Shown here piece after piece: positions 49,388 through 58,060 of a stretch of DNA of 64,000 nucleotides. The stretch comes from Clostridiales bacterium (GTDB taxonomy: Bacteria > Bacillota > Clostridia > Christensenellales > Aristaeellaceae): assembly GCA_015056255.1 (NCBI GenBank), contig SVGP01000003.1, positions 62,001 through 126,000 of the forward strand, read 5' to 3'. Below the pieces are notes generated by a model. It ran no database searches and had not been told where the DNA came from. It saw only the letters and a program-made list of their open reading frames with translations. Position numbers and translations under genes: made by a program. Each line of letters starts with the position of its first letter. The first letter of the stretch is position 1.

Positions 49388-50605
49388 ATGAAAACCATTA
49401 AGATGACGCTTGCCATGCTGCTTGCTTTTGCCATGCTGCTTTCCTGCGCATTTGCAGAAAACGCCACGCCTGCCGAACCTGTTGAAGAGGCGACTCAGAC
49501 CGAACCCGTGGATGAAAACCCCGTCGTCGCTACGCTTCATGAATATGAAATCCGCTTAGCCGACGTTGAATCCTACGCACAGCAGATGTATTCCGAGGGT
49601 CTGGTTACCTCCGCCACGGATTACGCCGCAGCGCTCGACTATCTTCTGATCTATAATGCCCTTCCCAAGGTCATGGTTGCCGATATCGGCCTTGAAAATC
49701 TTTTGAGCGAAGAGAGAATTCAGGAGCTTTACGCCGAAGCCGAAAAGATCTACAAGGAAGAAATCGACGCCTACATCGCCTATTACTACGGAAGCGATCT
49801 TAGCGACGAAGACTATCAGCTGATCTACGAAATGGTTGCAGGCGCATATGCCGAAGCCGGTTTCCCCCTTGAAAGATACAAGGAAGAATTCGTAGTCGGC
49901 GAAGCTTTTGCCGCGCATTTTGACACCTTTAAATTTGAAATCTCCGAGGATAAGCTGAAGGAAACCTTCGACAGCTTTGTCGAAAGCGACAGGGAGATGT
50001 TTGAAGGAAACGTCCTGATGTACGAATACGCCACCAACTACTACGGCTATCAGTCCTTTTACATGCCCGAAGGCTATCGCGGCATCACCCACATCCTGAT
50101 CGACGCTGATGCAGACGCGCTTTCCGCCTACGCGACTGCCGCCGCAGGCACGGATACAGAGGCCATTGAAAATGCCAAGGCCGCCGTGATCGAAAGCTGC
50201 AAAGAAAAGCTCGATGAAATCTATGCAAGAATCGAAAATGGCGAAAGCTTTGAAAGCCTGATCGGCGAATACAACACCGATCCCGGCATGTCCGGCGACA
50301 ACCTGAAAAACGGCTATGCCGTTCACAAGAATACCATCGTGTACATGCAGGAATTCACAGACGGCGCGTTCTCCGAGAAAATGGTTTCCGTTGGCGACGT
50401 TTCCGATCCCGTCGTCACCAGCTACGGCGTTCACATTCTCTACTACTTAAGAGATATCCCCGGCGGAGTGATCGAGTATACAGACGCTGTCAAAGCCGAG
50501 CTCGAAGCCTACTGCGTCGGCATTGAGCAGGATGCGCTTTTAAGACAGTGGCTCAGCGATTACGGCGTTGAATATGGCGCGGCGTATGCAGACCTCATGG
50601 GCTGA
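49388..50605 (+). CDS. PrsA/SurA-like secreted peptidyl-prolyl isomerase (PpiC)
   Basis: 405 residues. Signal peptide MKTIKMTLAMLLAFAMLL with a lipobox-like LLSC, so a lipoprotein is possible. The middle is the SurA_N-like helical chaperone region; a PpiC rotamase domain follows (GITHILI, an inserted helix, then GESFESLIGEYNTDPGMSG and VTSYGVHILYYLRDIP). It would fold exported proteins on the outer face of the membrane. The ATG at 49388 is used because the longer frame begins before the promoter. Confidence 0.88.
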   Translation: MKTIKMTLAMLLAFAMLLSCAFAENATPAEPVEEATQTEPVDENPVVATLHEYEIRLADVESYAQQMYSEGLVTSATDYAAALDYLLIYNALPKVMVADIGLENLLSEERIQELYAEAEKIYKEEIDAYIAYYYGSDLSDEDYQLIYEMVAGAYAEAGFPLERYKEEFVVGEAFAAHFDTFKFEISEDKLKETFDSFVESDREMFEGNVLMYEYATNYYGYQSFYMPEGYRGITHILIDADADALSAYATAAAGTDTEAIENAKAAVIESCKEKLDEIYARIENGESFESLIGEYNTDPGMSGDNLKNGYAVHKNTIVYMQEFTDGAFSEKMVSVGDVSDPVVTSYGVHILYYLRDIPGGVIEYTDAVKAELEAYCVGIEQDALLRQWLSDYGVEYGAAYADLMG

Positions 50606-50635
50606 TGCGCAGAGCCTGAAAGGAAAACGATCGAT

Positions 50636-51475
50636 ATGTCCCATTCCCCCGAGCCCATCCGTCGCGTGATGGCGGTAAACGACATTTCCTGCTTTGGAAA
50701 ATGCTCGCTCACCGTCACCCTTCCCATTCTTTCCCGCTTTGGCATCGAGGCCGTTCCTCTGCCGACCGCGCTTTTATCCACCCACACGGGTGATTTCTCC
50801 AAGCCGACAAGGCTGGATCTGACGGATGAAATGGAGAAAATTTTCGCCCACTGGGAAAGTTTTTCTCTGAAATTCGACTGCGTGTATACGGGCTATATGC
50901 TCGAAGGCCAGCTGCCGCTTGCGGAGAAAATCGTAAAAACGCATGCATCCCGCGGCGCAATGATCCTGGTGGATCCCGTAATGGGCGACAACGGATATAT
51001 GTATTCGGGCTTTGAAAGCGATTTTCCAAAGAAAATGCGCGCGCTTTGCCAGAATGCCTGCGTTTCAACGCCCAATCTCACGGAAGCGATGCTGATGACG
51101 GAAACTGCGTACAAGCCGATTCTGTCAAGGGAAGAAAGCAGCGAGCTGTATAAAAGGCTGTCGGACATCGGCGCAAAGCATACCGTTATCACCGGCGTTC
51201 ACCCAAACGACGCCGAGGTAGGCGACGTTGTAGTCGACGAAAACGGCCGCGTTCTCTACGAAAAATACCTGCCCGCCACCAACCGCCGCCTGCACGGCTG
51301 CGGAGACGTGTTCGCAAGCGTATTGTGCGCAAAGCTTGTAATGGGCGAAAACATCCTAAAAGCCGTCGAATACGCGCAGGATTTCACAGGCAAAGCCATA
51401 GAAATCACGAATAAGGACGCGCAAAACCACTGGTACGGGCTGAAATTCGAAAGCCTGATGGACGAAATCGGGTAA
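50636..51475 (+). CDS. pdxY: Pyridoxal/pyridoxamine kinase
   Basis: 279 residues, ribokinase-like fold. RVMAVNDISCFGKCSLTVTLP at the N-terminus, LVDPVMGDNG, PNLTEAMLM and the anion-hole and catalytic-base segment RLHGCGDVFASVL match vitamin B6 kinases (PdxY/PdxK type). It makes pyridoxal phosphate from salvaged vitamers. AAAGGA precedes the ATG; it may be co-transcribed with the PrsA-like gene 30 bases upstream. Confidence 0.9.
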   Translation: MSHSPEPIRRVMAVNDISCFGKCSLTVTLPILSRFGIEAVPLPTALLSTHTGDFSKPTRLDLTDEMEKIFAHWESFSLKFDCVYTGYMLEGQLPLAEKIVKTHASRGAMILVDPVMGDNGYMYSGFESDFPKKMRALCQNACVSTPNLTEAMLMTETAYKPILSREESSELYKRLSDIGAKHTVITGVHPNDAEVGDVVVDENGRVLYEKYLPATNRRLHGCGDVFASVLCAKLVMGENILKAVEYAQDFTGKAIEITNKDAQNHWYGLKFESLMDEIG

Positions 51476-51480
51476 AAACG

Positions 51481-51568
51481 AACGCGCGGGCGTGCAATGC
51501 ACGCCCCTACAGCATGGTTATTATACCATCATTACATGTAGGGGCGGTCATTGACCGCCCGCGCGTTT
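51481..51568. repeat. Intergenic repeat family 1, copy c (best preserved)
   Basis: An 88-base element with 12-base ends AACGCGCGGGCG (51481-51492) and CGCCCGCGCGTT (51557-51568), small inner palindromes (GTGCAATGCAC; GGTCATTGACC) and the CCCCTACA to TGTAGGGG core. It starts 5 bases after the kinase stop, so it may also serve as terminator. Confidence 0.85.
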
Positions 51569-51638
51569 TTCTGCGCAGCCTTTCAGAATAATCGTTTTCG
51601 CGCGCCCGCCGCTTCTTCCTTTGCCGAAACATTCTCCC

Positions 51639-51667
51639 TTGCACGATTTTAAAAACCATTGTATAAT
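51639..51667 (+). promoter_or_regulatory. Promoter of the alpha-xylosidase gene
   Basis: TTGCAC (51639-51644), 17 bases, TATAAT (51662-51667). No operator or cre-like site was identified with confidence. Confidence 0.75.
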
Positions 51668-51706
51668 AATTCCAAACGCAAACCCGAAAACGGAAGGAAT
51701 GATTGT

Positions 51707-53920
51707 ATGAAATTCAGGCTCGGACACTGGCTGTTAAAGCCCCAAATGGAAGCCATTTATGCAACCGAGGCATACAAAGTCAAAAAGGAAGGCAATGCGC
51801 TTGAAATTCTCGCCCCCTCATCCCAGGTGCACAATCGCGGCTGCACGCTGATTGCGGCGCTGAACGTGCGCCTGTCCTCGCCCATGCCGGGCGTGATCCG
51901 CGTGGACACCGTGCACCACAAGGGCCAGAAAAAGCGCGCGCCAGAATTTGAAATCGAAACCAGCGACGTAAGCGTTTCCATTGAGGAAACTGAAAACGCG
52001 TATCTCTACACCTCCGGCAATCTCACCTGCCGCGTAGACAAAACCCCCGGCCACTGGGGTTTGGAATTCATTTCGGAAGGCCAAAGACTGACCGGCACGA
52101 CCGACCGCTCGCTTGCCTGGATGCATGATAAGAATACAGGCCGCGCCTACATGACCGAGCAATTGTTTTTGGACGTCGGCGAGAACATCTACGGCCTTGG
52201 CGAACGCTTCGGTCCGTTTGTGAAAAACGGTCAGGTGGTCGAAATGTGGCAGGGAGACGGCGGAAGCTGTTCCGAGCTTGCATACAAAAACGTGCCTTTA
52301 TACCTTTCCAACAAGGGCTACGGCGTGTTTGTGAACAATCCCGGCGACGTGGCGTTTGAAATTGCATCCGAAGACGTCGAAAAGGTTGAAATCGCAGTTG
52401 AGGACGAGCGCCTGAGCTACTTTATCATCGCAGGCCCCACTCCTAAAGACGTCATTTCCCGCTACACCCAGATGCTCGGCCGCCCCGCGCTCCCGCCCGC
52501 ATGGTCGTTCGGATTGTGGCTGAGCACCTCCTTTACCACCAATTACGACGAAAACACCGTCACCGGTTTTATTCAGGGCATGGCGGACAGAAACATTCCC
52601 CTGTCCGTGTTCCACTTCGACTGCTTCTGGATGAAGGGCTTTGAGTGGGTCAATTTCACCTGGGACGACGAAACCTTCCCCGATCCCAAGGGTATGCTTG
52701 AAAGGTATAAATCGCGCGGCCTTCACATCTGCGCGTGGATCAATCCCTATATCGCCCAGAATTCCTGCCTGTTTGACGAGGCCATGGAAAAGGGCTACAT
52801 GATCAAAAAGACCAACGGCGACGTCTGGCAGACCGACCTTTGGCAGGCCGGCATGGGCGTTGTGGATTTCACCAATCCCGATGCATGGAAATGGTATCAG
52901 GACAAGCTCAGAAATCTTTTGTCCGACGGCGTTGACTGCATCAAGACCGATTTCGGCGAGCGCATTCCGGTCAAGGACATTCAGTATTTCGACGGAAGCG
53001 ATCCCGTGCGCATGCACAACTATTATTCCTATCTCTACAATAAGTGCGTCTTTGAGCTGATTGAAGAGGTCAAGGGCAAGGGCGAGGCTATCGTGTTCGC
53101 CCGCTCGGGCACCGCAGGCAGCCAGAAATTCCCCTGCCATTGGGGCGGCGACAACAGCGCCACCTATATCTCCATGGCGGAAACGTTAAGAGCCGGCCTG
53201 TCCCTCTCCTCCTCCGGCTTCGGCTTCTGGAGCCACGATATTTCGGGCTTCGAGTCCACTGCGCCCGCGCATGTTTACAAGCGCTGGTGCCAGTTCGGCC
53301 TTCTGTCGAGTCAGTCGCGCCTGCACGGAAGCTCTTCCTATCGCGTGCCGTGGCTGTTTGACGAGGAAGCCTCGGACGTTTTAAGAAGATTTGTCAACCT
53401 CAAGTGCACGCTCATGCCCTATCTTTACGGAAAGGCCGTCGAGGCGCATAAGACCGGCATTCCCATGATGCGCCCGATGTTTATGGAATTCCCGCTCGAT
53501 CCCGCGTGCGATACGCTCGACAGGCAGTACATGCTGGGCGAAAGCATCCTGGTCGCGCCCGTATTCAGAGAAGACGGCGTGGTTCAGTATTACCTCCCGG
53601 ACGGCAAGTGGACCCACCTTTTAGACGGACGCACTGTCGAGGGCGGCCATTGGATGAAGGAACAGTACGACTTTATGTCTCTCCCCGTCTGGGTCAGGGA
53701 AAACACCGCTCTGCCCGTCGGAAACGTGGACGACAGGCCCGACTACGACTATGCCGACGGCGTTACCATGAAGCTTTATCATATTGAGGAAGGCGCAGAC
53801 ATACATGTAGCCATCCCCGGCACCAAGGGAAACACCGCCCTCACCGTGCGCATTCAGAAAGAAAACGGCGAAATCAAGGTAACCAGCGACAAGGGCGAAG
53901 TCAATTACGAAATTCTGTAA
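51707..53920 (+). CDS. yicI: Alpha-xylosidase, glycoside hydrolase family 31
   Basis: 737 residues, similar in length to the E. coli enzyme YicI (772). The nucleophile is Asp415 in KTDFGE and the acid/base is Asp482 in WGGDN; both fall at nearly the same numbers as in YicI. N-terminal beta domain, TIM barrel (FHFDCFWMKGFEW, GFGFWSHDISGF) and C-terminal beta domains are all present. It releases alpha-linked xylose, for example from xyloglucan fragments. No signal peptide, so it acts on imported oligosaccharides; no transporter is adjacent. Confidence 0.93.
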   Translation: MKFRLGHWLLKPQMEAIYATEAYKVKKEGNALEILAPSSQVHNRGCTLIAALNVRLSSPMPGVIRVDTVHHKGQKKRAPEFEIETSDVSVSIEETENAYLYTSGNLTCRVDKTPGHWGLEFISEGQRLTGTTDRSLAWMHDKNTGRAYMTEQLFLDVGENIYGLGERFGPFVKNGQVVEMWQGDGGSCSELAYKNVPLYLSNKGYGVFVNNPGDVAFEIASEDVEKVEIAVEDERLSYFIIAGPTPKDVISRYTQMLGRPALPPAWSFGLWLSTSFTTNYDENTVTGFIQGMADRNIPLSVFHFDCFWMKGFEWVNFTWDDETFPDPKGMLERYKSRGLHICAWINPYIAQNSCLFDEAMEKGYMIKKTNGDVWQTDLWQAGMGVVDFTNPDAWKWYQDKLRNLLSDGVDCIKTDFGERIPVKDIQYFDGSDPVRMHNYYSYLYNKCVFELIEEVKGKGEAIVFARSGTAGSQKFPCHWGGDNSATYISMAETLRAGLSLSSSGFGFWSHDISGFESTAPAHVYKRWCQFGLLSSQSRLHGSSSYRVPWLFDEEASDVLRRFVNLKCTLMPYLYGKAVEAHKTGIPMMRPMFMEFPLDPACDTLDRQYMLGESILVAPVFREDGVVQYYLPDGKWTHLLDGRTVEGGHWMKEQYDFMSLPVWVRENTALPVGNVDDRPDYDYADGVTMKLYHIEEGADIHVAIPGTKGNTALTVRIQKENGEIKVTSDKGEVNYEIL

Positions 53921-53938
53921 GTCAAGAAACGCGAATCC

Positions 53939-54107
53939 AAAAGCCTCCCTTGTGTAAAGGGAGGTGGATTCGCCGTAAGGCGAAGACGAAGGGATTGCAG
54001 AAACGATTGATTTTCTGCAAGCGTTTGGATATGAACGCGGTATTGGCAACAATCCCTCAGTCAAAATCCTCGATTTTGACAGCTCCCTTTTCACAAGGGA
54101 GCCTTTT
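53939..54107. repeat. Intergenic repeat family 2, full-length copy
   Basis: A 169-base element with inverted ends AAAAGCCTCCCTTGTG-AAAGGGAG and CTCCC-TTTTCACAAGGGAGCCTTTT, an inner AAGGGATTG/CAATCCCT pair, a CGCCGTAAGGCG hairpin and a TCAAAATC/GATTTTGA hairpin. It has no coding capacity. It lies between the xylosidase gene and mnmA; the short copy is at 2989-3058. Confidence 0.8.
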
Positions 54108-54164
54108 GGGGCGCGTTCCTTTTATACTTTTCTCTTAAACCAATTAAGGAAGGAACACAACAAT

Positions 54165-55244
54165 ATGAAAGTGGTTGTCGGCATGTCCGGCGGCGTGGAT
54201 TCCTCGGTTGCCGCGTATCTTTTAAAGCGCGAGGGCCACGACGTAATCGGCGTATTTATGAACAACTGGGAGGAAAAGGACGAAAACGGCGTTTGCACCA
54301 GTCAGCAGGACTGGGCGGACGTCAGAGACGTTTGCGACACGATCGGAATCCCCTATTATTCCGTCAATTACGCCAGGGAATATATGGATCGCGTGTTTTC
54401 GCATTTTCTGTCCGAATACAAAAGAGGCAGAACGCCCAACCCGGACGTTTTATGCAACCGCGAAATCAAGTTTGCGCCGCTGCTTAATTTTGCGATGTCC
54501 CTGGGCGCTGAAAAGCTTGCAACCGGACACTTCGCGGGCGTTGAAAAGCGCGACGGGCTTTTCAGGCTCCTTCGCGCAAAGGACGAAAACAAGGATCAGA
54601 CCTATTTTCTCTGCCTGATTTCGCAAAACCAGCTGTCCCACGCCATGTTCCCGGTCACAAACCTTACAAAAATGGAAATCCGCGACCTTGCGCGCGAGGC
54701 GGGCATTCCCGTCAGCGAAAAGAAGGACTCGACGGGCGTTTGCTTTATCGGCGAAAGAAACTTTAAAAAATTCCTTTCCGAATACCTTCCCGCCCAGCCC
54801 GGCGACATCGTGACACCAAACGGCGAAAAGGTGGGCAGGCACGACGGCCTTATGTATTACACGCTCGGACAGAGACGCGGCCTCGGAATCGGCGGGCGAG
54901 GCACGTGCGAAAGATGGTTTGTCGTGGACAAGGATCTTAAAAACAACCGCTTAATCGTCGAGCAGGGCGAATCAAGCGAAAGGCTTTTCACAAAGTGCGC
55001 CTTTGCAGAAGCTCCCAGCTGGCTGATCGGGGAAGCCCCCATCGACCTTGGAAAGCCGTTTTCATGTATGGCGCGGTTCCGACATCGTCAGCCCTTAACC
55101 CCCGTTATCATCACCCCCGAAAAGGACGGCGTGTACATCGAGTTCGAAGCCGATCAGCGCGCCATCACCCCCGGCCAGGCCGTCGCGTTCTATAAGGGCG
55201 ACGAATGCCTTGGCGGCGCGACGATTGACTGGGCAAAGCGGTAA
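54165..55244 (+). CDS. mnmA: tRNA-specific 2-thiouridylase MnmA
   Basis: 359 residues, full length. It thiolates U34 of tRNAs for Lys, Glu and Gln. PP-loop MSGGVDSSVAAYLLK (7-21), catalytic Cys97 (VLCNREIKF) and persulfide Cys193 (STGVCFIGER), and the C-terminal LGQRRGLGIGG. GGAAGGAAC precedes the ATG. A matching cysteine desulfurase is not in the window. Confidence 0.98.
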   Translation: MKVVVGMSGGVDSSVAAYLLKREGHDVIGVFMNNWEEKDENGVCTSQQDWADVRDVCDTIGIPYYSVNYAREYMDRVFSHFLSEYKRGRTPNPDVLCNREIKFAPLLNFAMSLGAEKLATGHFAGVEKRDGLFRLLRAKDENKDQTYFLCLISQNQLSHAMFPVTNLTKMEIRDLAREAGIPVSEKKDSTGVCFIGERNFKKFLSEYLPAQPGDIVTPNGEKVGRHDGLMYYTLGQRRGLGIGGRGTCERWFVVDKDLKNNRLIVEQGESSERLFTKCAFAEAPSWLIGEAPIDLGKPFSCMARFRHRQPLTPVIITPEKDGVYIEFEADQRAITPGQAVAFYKGDECLGGATIDWAKR

Positions 55245-55264
55245 AACAACTCCGGAGGCAAAAT

Positions 55265-55930
55265 ATGAAGCTCTTTCTCGCATTCATGCTTACTTTCTCA
55301 TGCGCCTTATCGGGCGCGAAATACCAAAGCGACCTGCACATAAACATGCAGGCCGCTTTTTTTGAAGAAGCCGAACGGGCATATCGGGACATCATAGCCT
55401 ACGACGAAAACGCGCCCGTTACAAGAGAAGAAATCCATGCGCTGTATGCGCATGACGCTTGTCTTGCGCCGATTCGGAAAAAAATCGCCGGAATTATAAA
55501 CAAAATCAACTCTATGAAACCCAAAACCGCCGCCGAATACGCAGAAGAATGCCTGTTCGCAGGCGAAATTCTCGAAAGCCCACCCGACGGCATCATTTTC
55601 GTACGCTGTTACCTTCTCCCCTTCTCGCCGGAGGAAACGAAAATATACGACCAGATACAAAAAAGTGGCGAAATTCATGCGCTTGACGCGCTGTTTTCGC
55701 CGCTTGAAGATTATGTTTTAAGCTTAAATGGCGCTTTCACGCCTGACAACGGATTTGAACCGTACTTTAAAATGAAAGGCGACGGCGCGGTGATCCCCGT
55801 TTATAAAGGCACCAGATATCTTACCGATAAAGCCGTCTCCGCCGCCCTGTCCGTGTCGGAGTCTTCTCCCGTAAGCCCGCCCGTTCGGGACGCGCGGGGA
55901 ATGATTGTGTTTGAGTTCGTCAGCGATTAA
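55265..55930 (+). CDS. Putative exported protein of unknown function
   Basis: 221 residues with an N-terminal hydrophobic stretch (MKLFLAFMLTFSCALSG) that is a signal peptide or lipoprotein leader (TFSC). The rest has no recognised domain; it is moderately acidic with segments such as DENAPVTREEIHALYAHD and EPYFKMKGDGAVIPV. GGAGG precedes the ATG, 20 bases after mnmA. Its 3' end overlaps the convergent XpaC-like gene by 11 bases. Confidence 0.6.
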   Translation: MKLFLAFMLTFSCALSGAKYQSDLHINMQAAFFEEAERAYRDIIAYDENAPVTREEIHALYAHDACLAPIRKKIAGIINKINSMKPKTAAEYAEECLFAGEILESPPDGIIFVRCYLLPFSPEETKIYDQIQKSGEIHALDALFSPLEDYVLSLNGAFTPDNGFEPYFKMKGDGAVIPVYKGTRYLTDKAVSAALSVSESSPVSPPVRDARGMIVFEFVSD

Positions 55931-56870
55931 GTCCGTCCATCTCGAGCATCTTTTCAAGGGTCTTGATGTCGCTTGTGATGTCGACCGCGTCGCTTTTGAA
56001 AAGAATATCCAGTTGCTTTTCAAAGCCCTGTACAAGCTTATCGAGAATACCCTCGATGCGCGCGCGGGAGGAAGTAATGTTTTCAACGTTCACGGTCTGC
56101 TGCTCAAGGTGCGCATACTGCTTTAAGAGCTTAACCGTGGTGGGCAGATAATAATCCATAAAGGTGTCGATTTCGCGCCTGCGCTCGGGCTTCTGGGACA
56201 CAATATCAAAGATTGCGCGCGTGATTTCTTCGATTCGGTCGATCTTTTGGGATACCATCTCATCGTCGATCATCACATTGAGCGCGCGTATTTCAAGCAG
56301 AATATGCTTGTATTCGGTTTCCTCGGCGTATTTTGCGTTTTCCGCTTCATCTTCGGCCTTGGCCTTCTGCCTGGCGCGGACGATTTCCGGGCTTAAAACC
56401 AGCATTCTTCTGCCTTCATCGATATAGGCGCTTCTGGAAATTTTACTTTTCTTTTTAAGGGTCTTTATGTCGCGCCTGAGCGTTCTTTCATTCACGCCCA
56501 TTTCGCTCATCAGCTCGTCCAGCGCAATCTCAGCCTGCGCGCCGATGCAGGAAACATAATTGTCCAACCGGTCGGAGGACGTGTTCATGTATTTTGTCAA
56601 TAAAACCACTAAAACCGCGATCACCGAAACCGGAATAACGACCCAGAACATGGAAGCCTTGATCCACGAGAAAATTTCGCCTGCGGATGTAAACAGTAAA
56701 ATCGCAGCCAGTACGTAAACAAGGTCGGTCTGCTTTTTTGATAAATTAATCAGCCCCGTCACCTTTTTGATCAACATGAATACGCCGATAAAGCGCAGAA
56801 ACGGGATTGACAGAAATATGACAATGGTCAGCCAACTGCTGCCGGAATCCTTGCCGCCTGACAAGCGCAT
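55920..56870 (-). CDS. XpaC-like membrane protein with HTH-like middle
   Basis: 316 residues. N-terminal hydrophobic region with about three membrane segments (15-105), then a DeoR/FaeA-like helix pattern (ALDELMSEMGVNERTLRRDIKTLKKKSKI), then a helical C-terminal half (about 185-316) that matches the 5-bromo-4-chloroindolyl phosphate hydrolysis (XpaC) family. That family often pairs with TelA toxic-anion-resistance proteins; none is encoded here. The HTH reading is an inference. Confidence 0.7.
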   Translation of the reverse strand: MRLSGGKDSGSSWLTIVIFLSIPFLRFIGVFMLIKKVTGLINLSKKQTDLVYVLAAILLFTSAGEIFSWIKASMFWVVIPVSVIAVLVVLLTKYMNTSSDRLDNYVSCIGAQAEIALDELMSEMGVNERTLRRDIKTLKKKSKISRSAYIDEGRRMLVLSPEIVRARQKAKAEDEAENAKYAEETEYKHILLEIRALNVMIDDEMVSQKIDRIEEITRAIFDIVSQKPERRREIDTFMDYYLPTTVKLLKQYAHLEQQTVNVENITSSRARIEGILDKLVQGFEKQLDILFKSDAVDITSDIKTLEKMLEMDGLNR

Positions 56871-56942
56871 TCACCTCCCCCTACATTCATACGGTATATT
56901 ATAGCACAAAATGCTTTGCCTGCAAACGTTTTTTTCAAAAGC

Positions 56943-56971
56943 TTGACAATGGACGAAAAAAGAACGATAAT
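56943..56971 (+). promoter_or_regulatory. Promoter upstream of the small membrane protein and Usp genes
   Basis: TTGACA (56943-56948), 17 bases, GATAAT (56966-56971). The leader to the ATG at 57083 is about 105 bases. Confidence 0.7.
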
Positions 56972-57082
56972 AGAATAAGGCGTAATTTCAATAAAATGAT
57001 GCCAAAATCCGATAACCTATTTACAGAATCGGAAAAAGACGGTATGATGAATACAGCGCACTTAAATCAGGGGGACAAAAGC

Positions 57083-57541
57083 ATGTATACCGAAAATGAT
57101 TTCATAAAAGCAAACAAGCAAAAGAAAATCCGCGTGACGCTGTTTTCAATCATGTGCCTTATCTTTTTGGCCGCCATGTTCACCTTTAACGCCATACGCA
57201 TTCAGGCGCTTTCCATTGCCTGCGCAGTCGTCGGGTTCATGGTCGCCTATTTCATTTACTCGTTCAAGGTCGGCCCGTGGGTAAAGTACGACAGGCACTT
57301 AAAGGAACTCAAAAGCGGCCAGAAGCGTACAACCGTATGCGAATTCATGTACTTTACGGACGAAACGCGCCTTGTGGACGGCGTCGAGGTTCATGAACTG
57401 ATCGCAAGGGTTGGCAAGGAAGAAGAGGACGAGCGCCTGTATTACTGGGACGCAGACAAAAAGCGCCCATCTCTTAAGGAAGGCGACAGGGTGTCCATCG
57501 TATCCTATGGAAATTTTGTAGTGGAGCTGAAAAACGCGTAA
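57083..57541 (+). CDS. Membrane protein of unknown function
   Basis: 152 residues from the ATG at 57083 (GGGGGA upstream; the frame could extend to 56996). Two adjacent membrane segments (about 20-62) followed by a cytoplasmic domain of about 85 residues with a predicted beta-rich core (RTTVCEFMYFTDETRLVDGVE, GDRVSIVSYGNFVVEL). I recognise no family. The Usp-like gene follows after 39 bases. Confidence 0.65.
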   Translation: MYTENDFIKANKQKKIRVTLFSIMCLIFLAAMFTFNAIRIQALSIACAVVGFMVAYFIYSFKVGPWVKYDRHLKELKSGQKRTTVCEFMYFTDETRLVDGVEVHELIARVGKEEEDERLYYWDADKKRPSLKEGDRVSIVSYGNFVVELKNA

Positions 57542-57548
57542 AACGTTT

Positions 57549-57572
57549 CCTCCGGCTTCCACGAAACGGAGG
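57549..57572 (+). promoter_or_regulatory. Short hairpin over the Usp ribosome site
   Basis: CCTCCG (57549-57554) can pair with CGGAGG (57567-57572), the ribosome site of the Usp-like gene, just after the preceding stop codon. The six-base stem makes this a weak case. Confidence 0.35.
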
Positions 57573-57580
57573 CGGAAAAT

Positions 57581-57955
57581 ATGGCCGGACATGTTCTGGT
57601 TTGCGTTACGGGACAGAAAACCTGCGAAGCCCTGATTGTAGAGGGCGCGCGCATTGCAAAGGAAAACGGCTCAGAATTATCCGTGCTTCACGTGGTCAAG
57701 CCCGGCGCATCTCTTCTTGGAAACGCCAAGGAGGGCGAGGCGCTCGAGTACCTTTATAAAATCGCCACCGAGCACGATGCGGACATGGCTATGATCCGCT
57801 CGGACAATGTGGAAGAAACCATTGCCCGACAGGCAGAAAAGCTGGACGCCCAGACCCTTGTGATCGGCAAATCCAACGGCTCAAAAGAAAAAAGCTTTCA
57901 GATGAAAATCGAAACGCTTCTGCCCGATATCGAAATTAAAATGGTATATCCATAA
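57581..57955 (+). CDS. Universal stress protein-like (UspA fold)
   Basis: 124 residues, one UspA/adenine-nucleotide-alpha-hydrolase domain. HVLVCVTGQKTCEALIVEGARIAKENGSELSVLHVV resembles the Usp-like domain of KdpD, and TLVIGKSNGS is in the position of the nucleotide-binding glycines. The usual GxxG-(9x)-G-S/T is incomplete, so ATP binding is uncertain. Confidence 0.75.
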   Translation: MAGHVLVCVTGQKTCEALIVEGARIAKENGSELSVLHVVKPGASLLGNAKEGEALEYLYKIATEHDADMAMIRSDNVEETIARQAEKLDAQTLVIGKSNGSKEKSFQMKIETLLPDIEIKMVYP

Positions 57956-57965
57956 TCCACATATT

Positions 57966-57986
57966 TCCGCCCCCGTCCGGGGCGGA
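57966..57986 (+). terminator. GC-rich hairpin after the Usp-like gene
   Basis: TCCGCCCC and GGGGCGGA with a 5-base loop; only three T residues follow. Confidence 0.5.
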
Positions 57987-58060
57987 TTTCGCGTATTTTT
58001 TGAACATATGCGCCCTTTTAGGCGTCCAAAGAACAAACCCCTACGAAAGGAAGAATTGTG

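Noticed and set aside
49556-50434. A 292-codon minus-strand frame inside the PrsA-like gene
   Set aside because: Antisense artefact of the coding bias; the plus-strand protein has a signal peptide and PpiC domain.
52298-53140. A 280-codon minus-strand frame inside the alpha-xylosidase gene
   Set aside because: Lies opposite the catalytic barrel with both active-site residues intact; no ribosome site.
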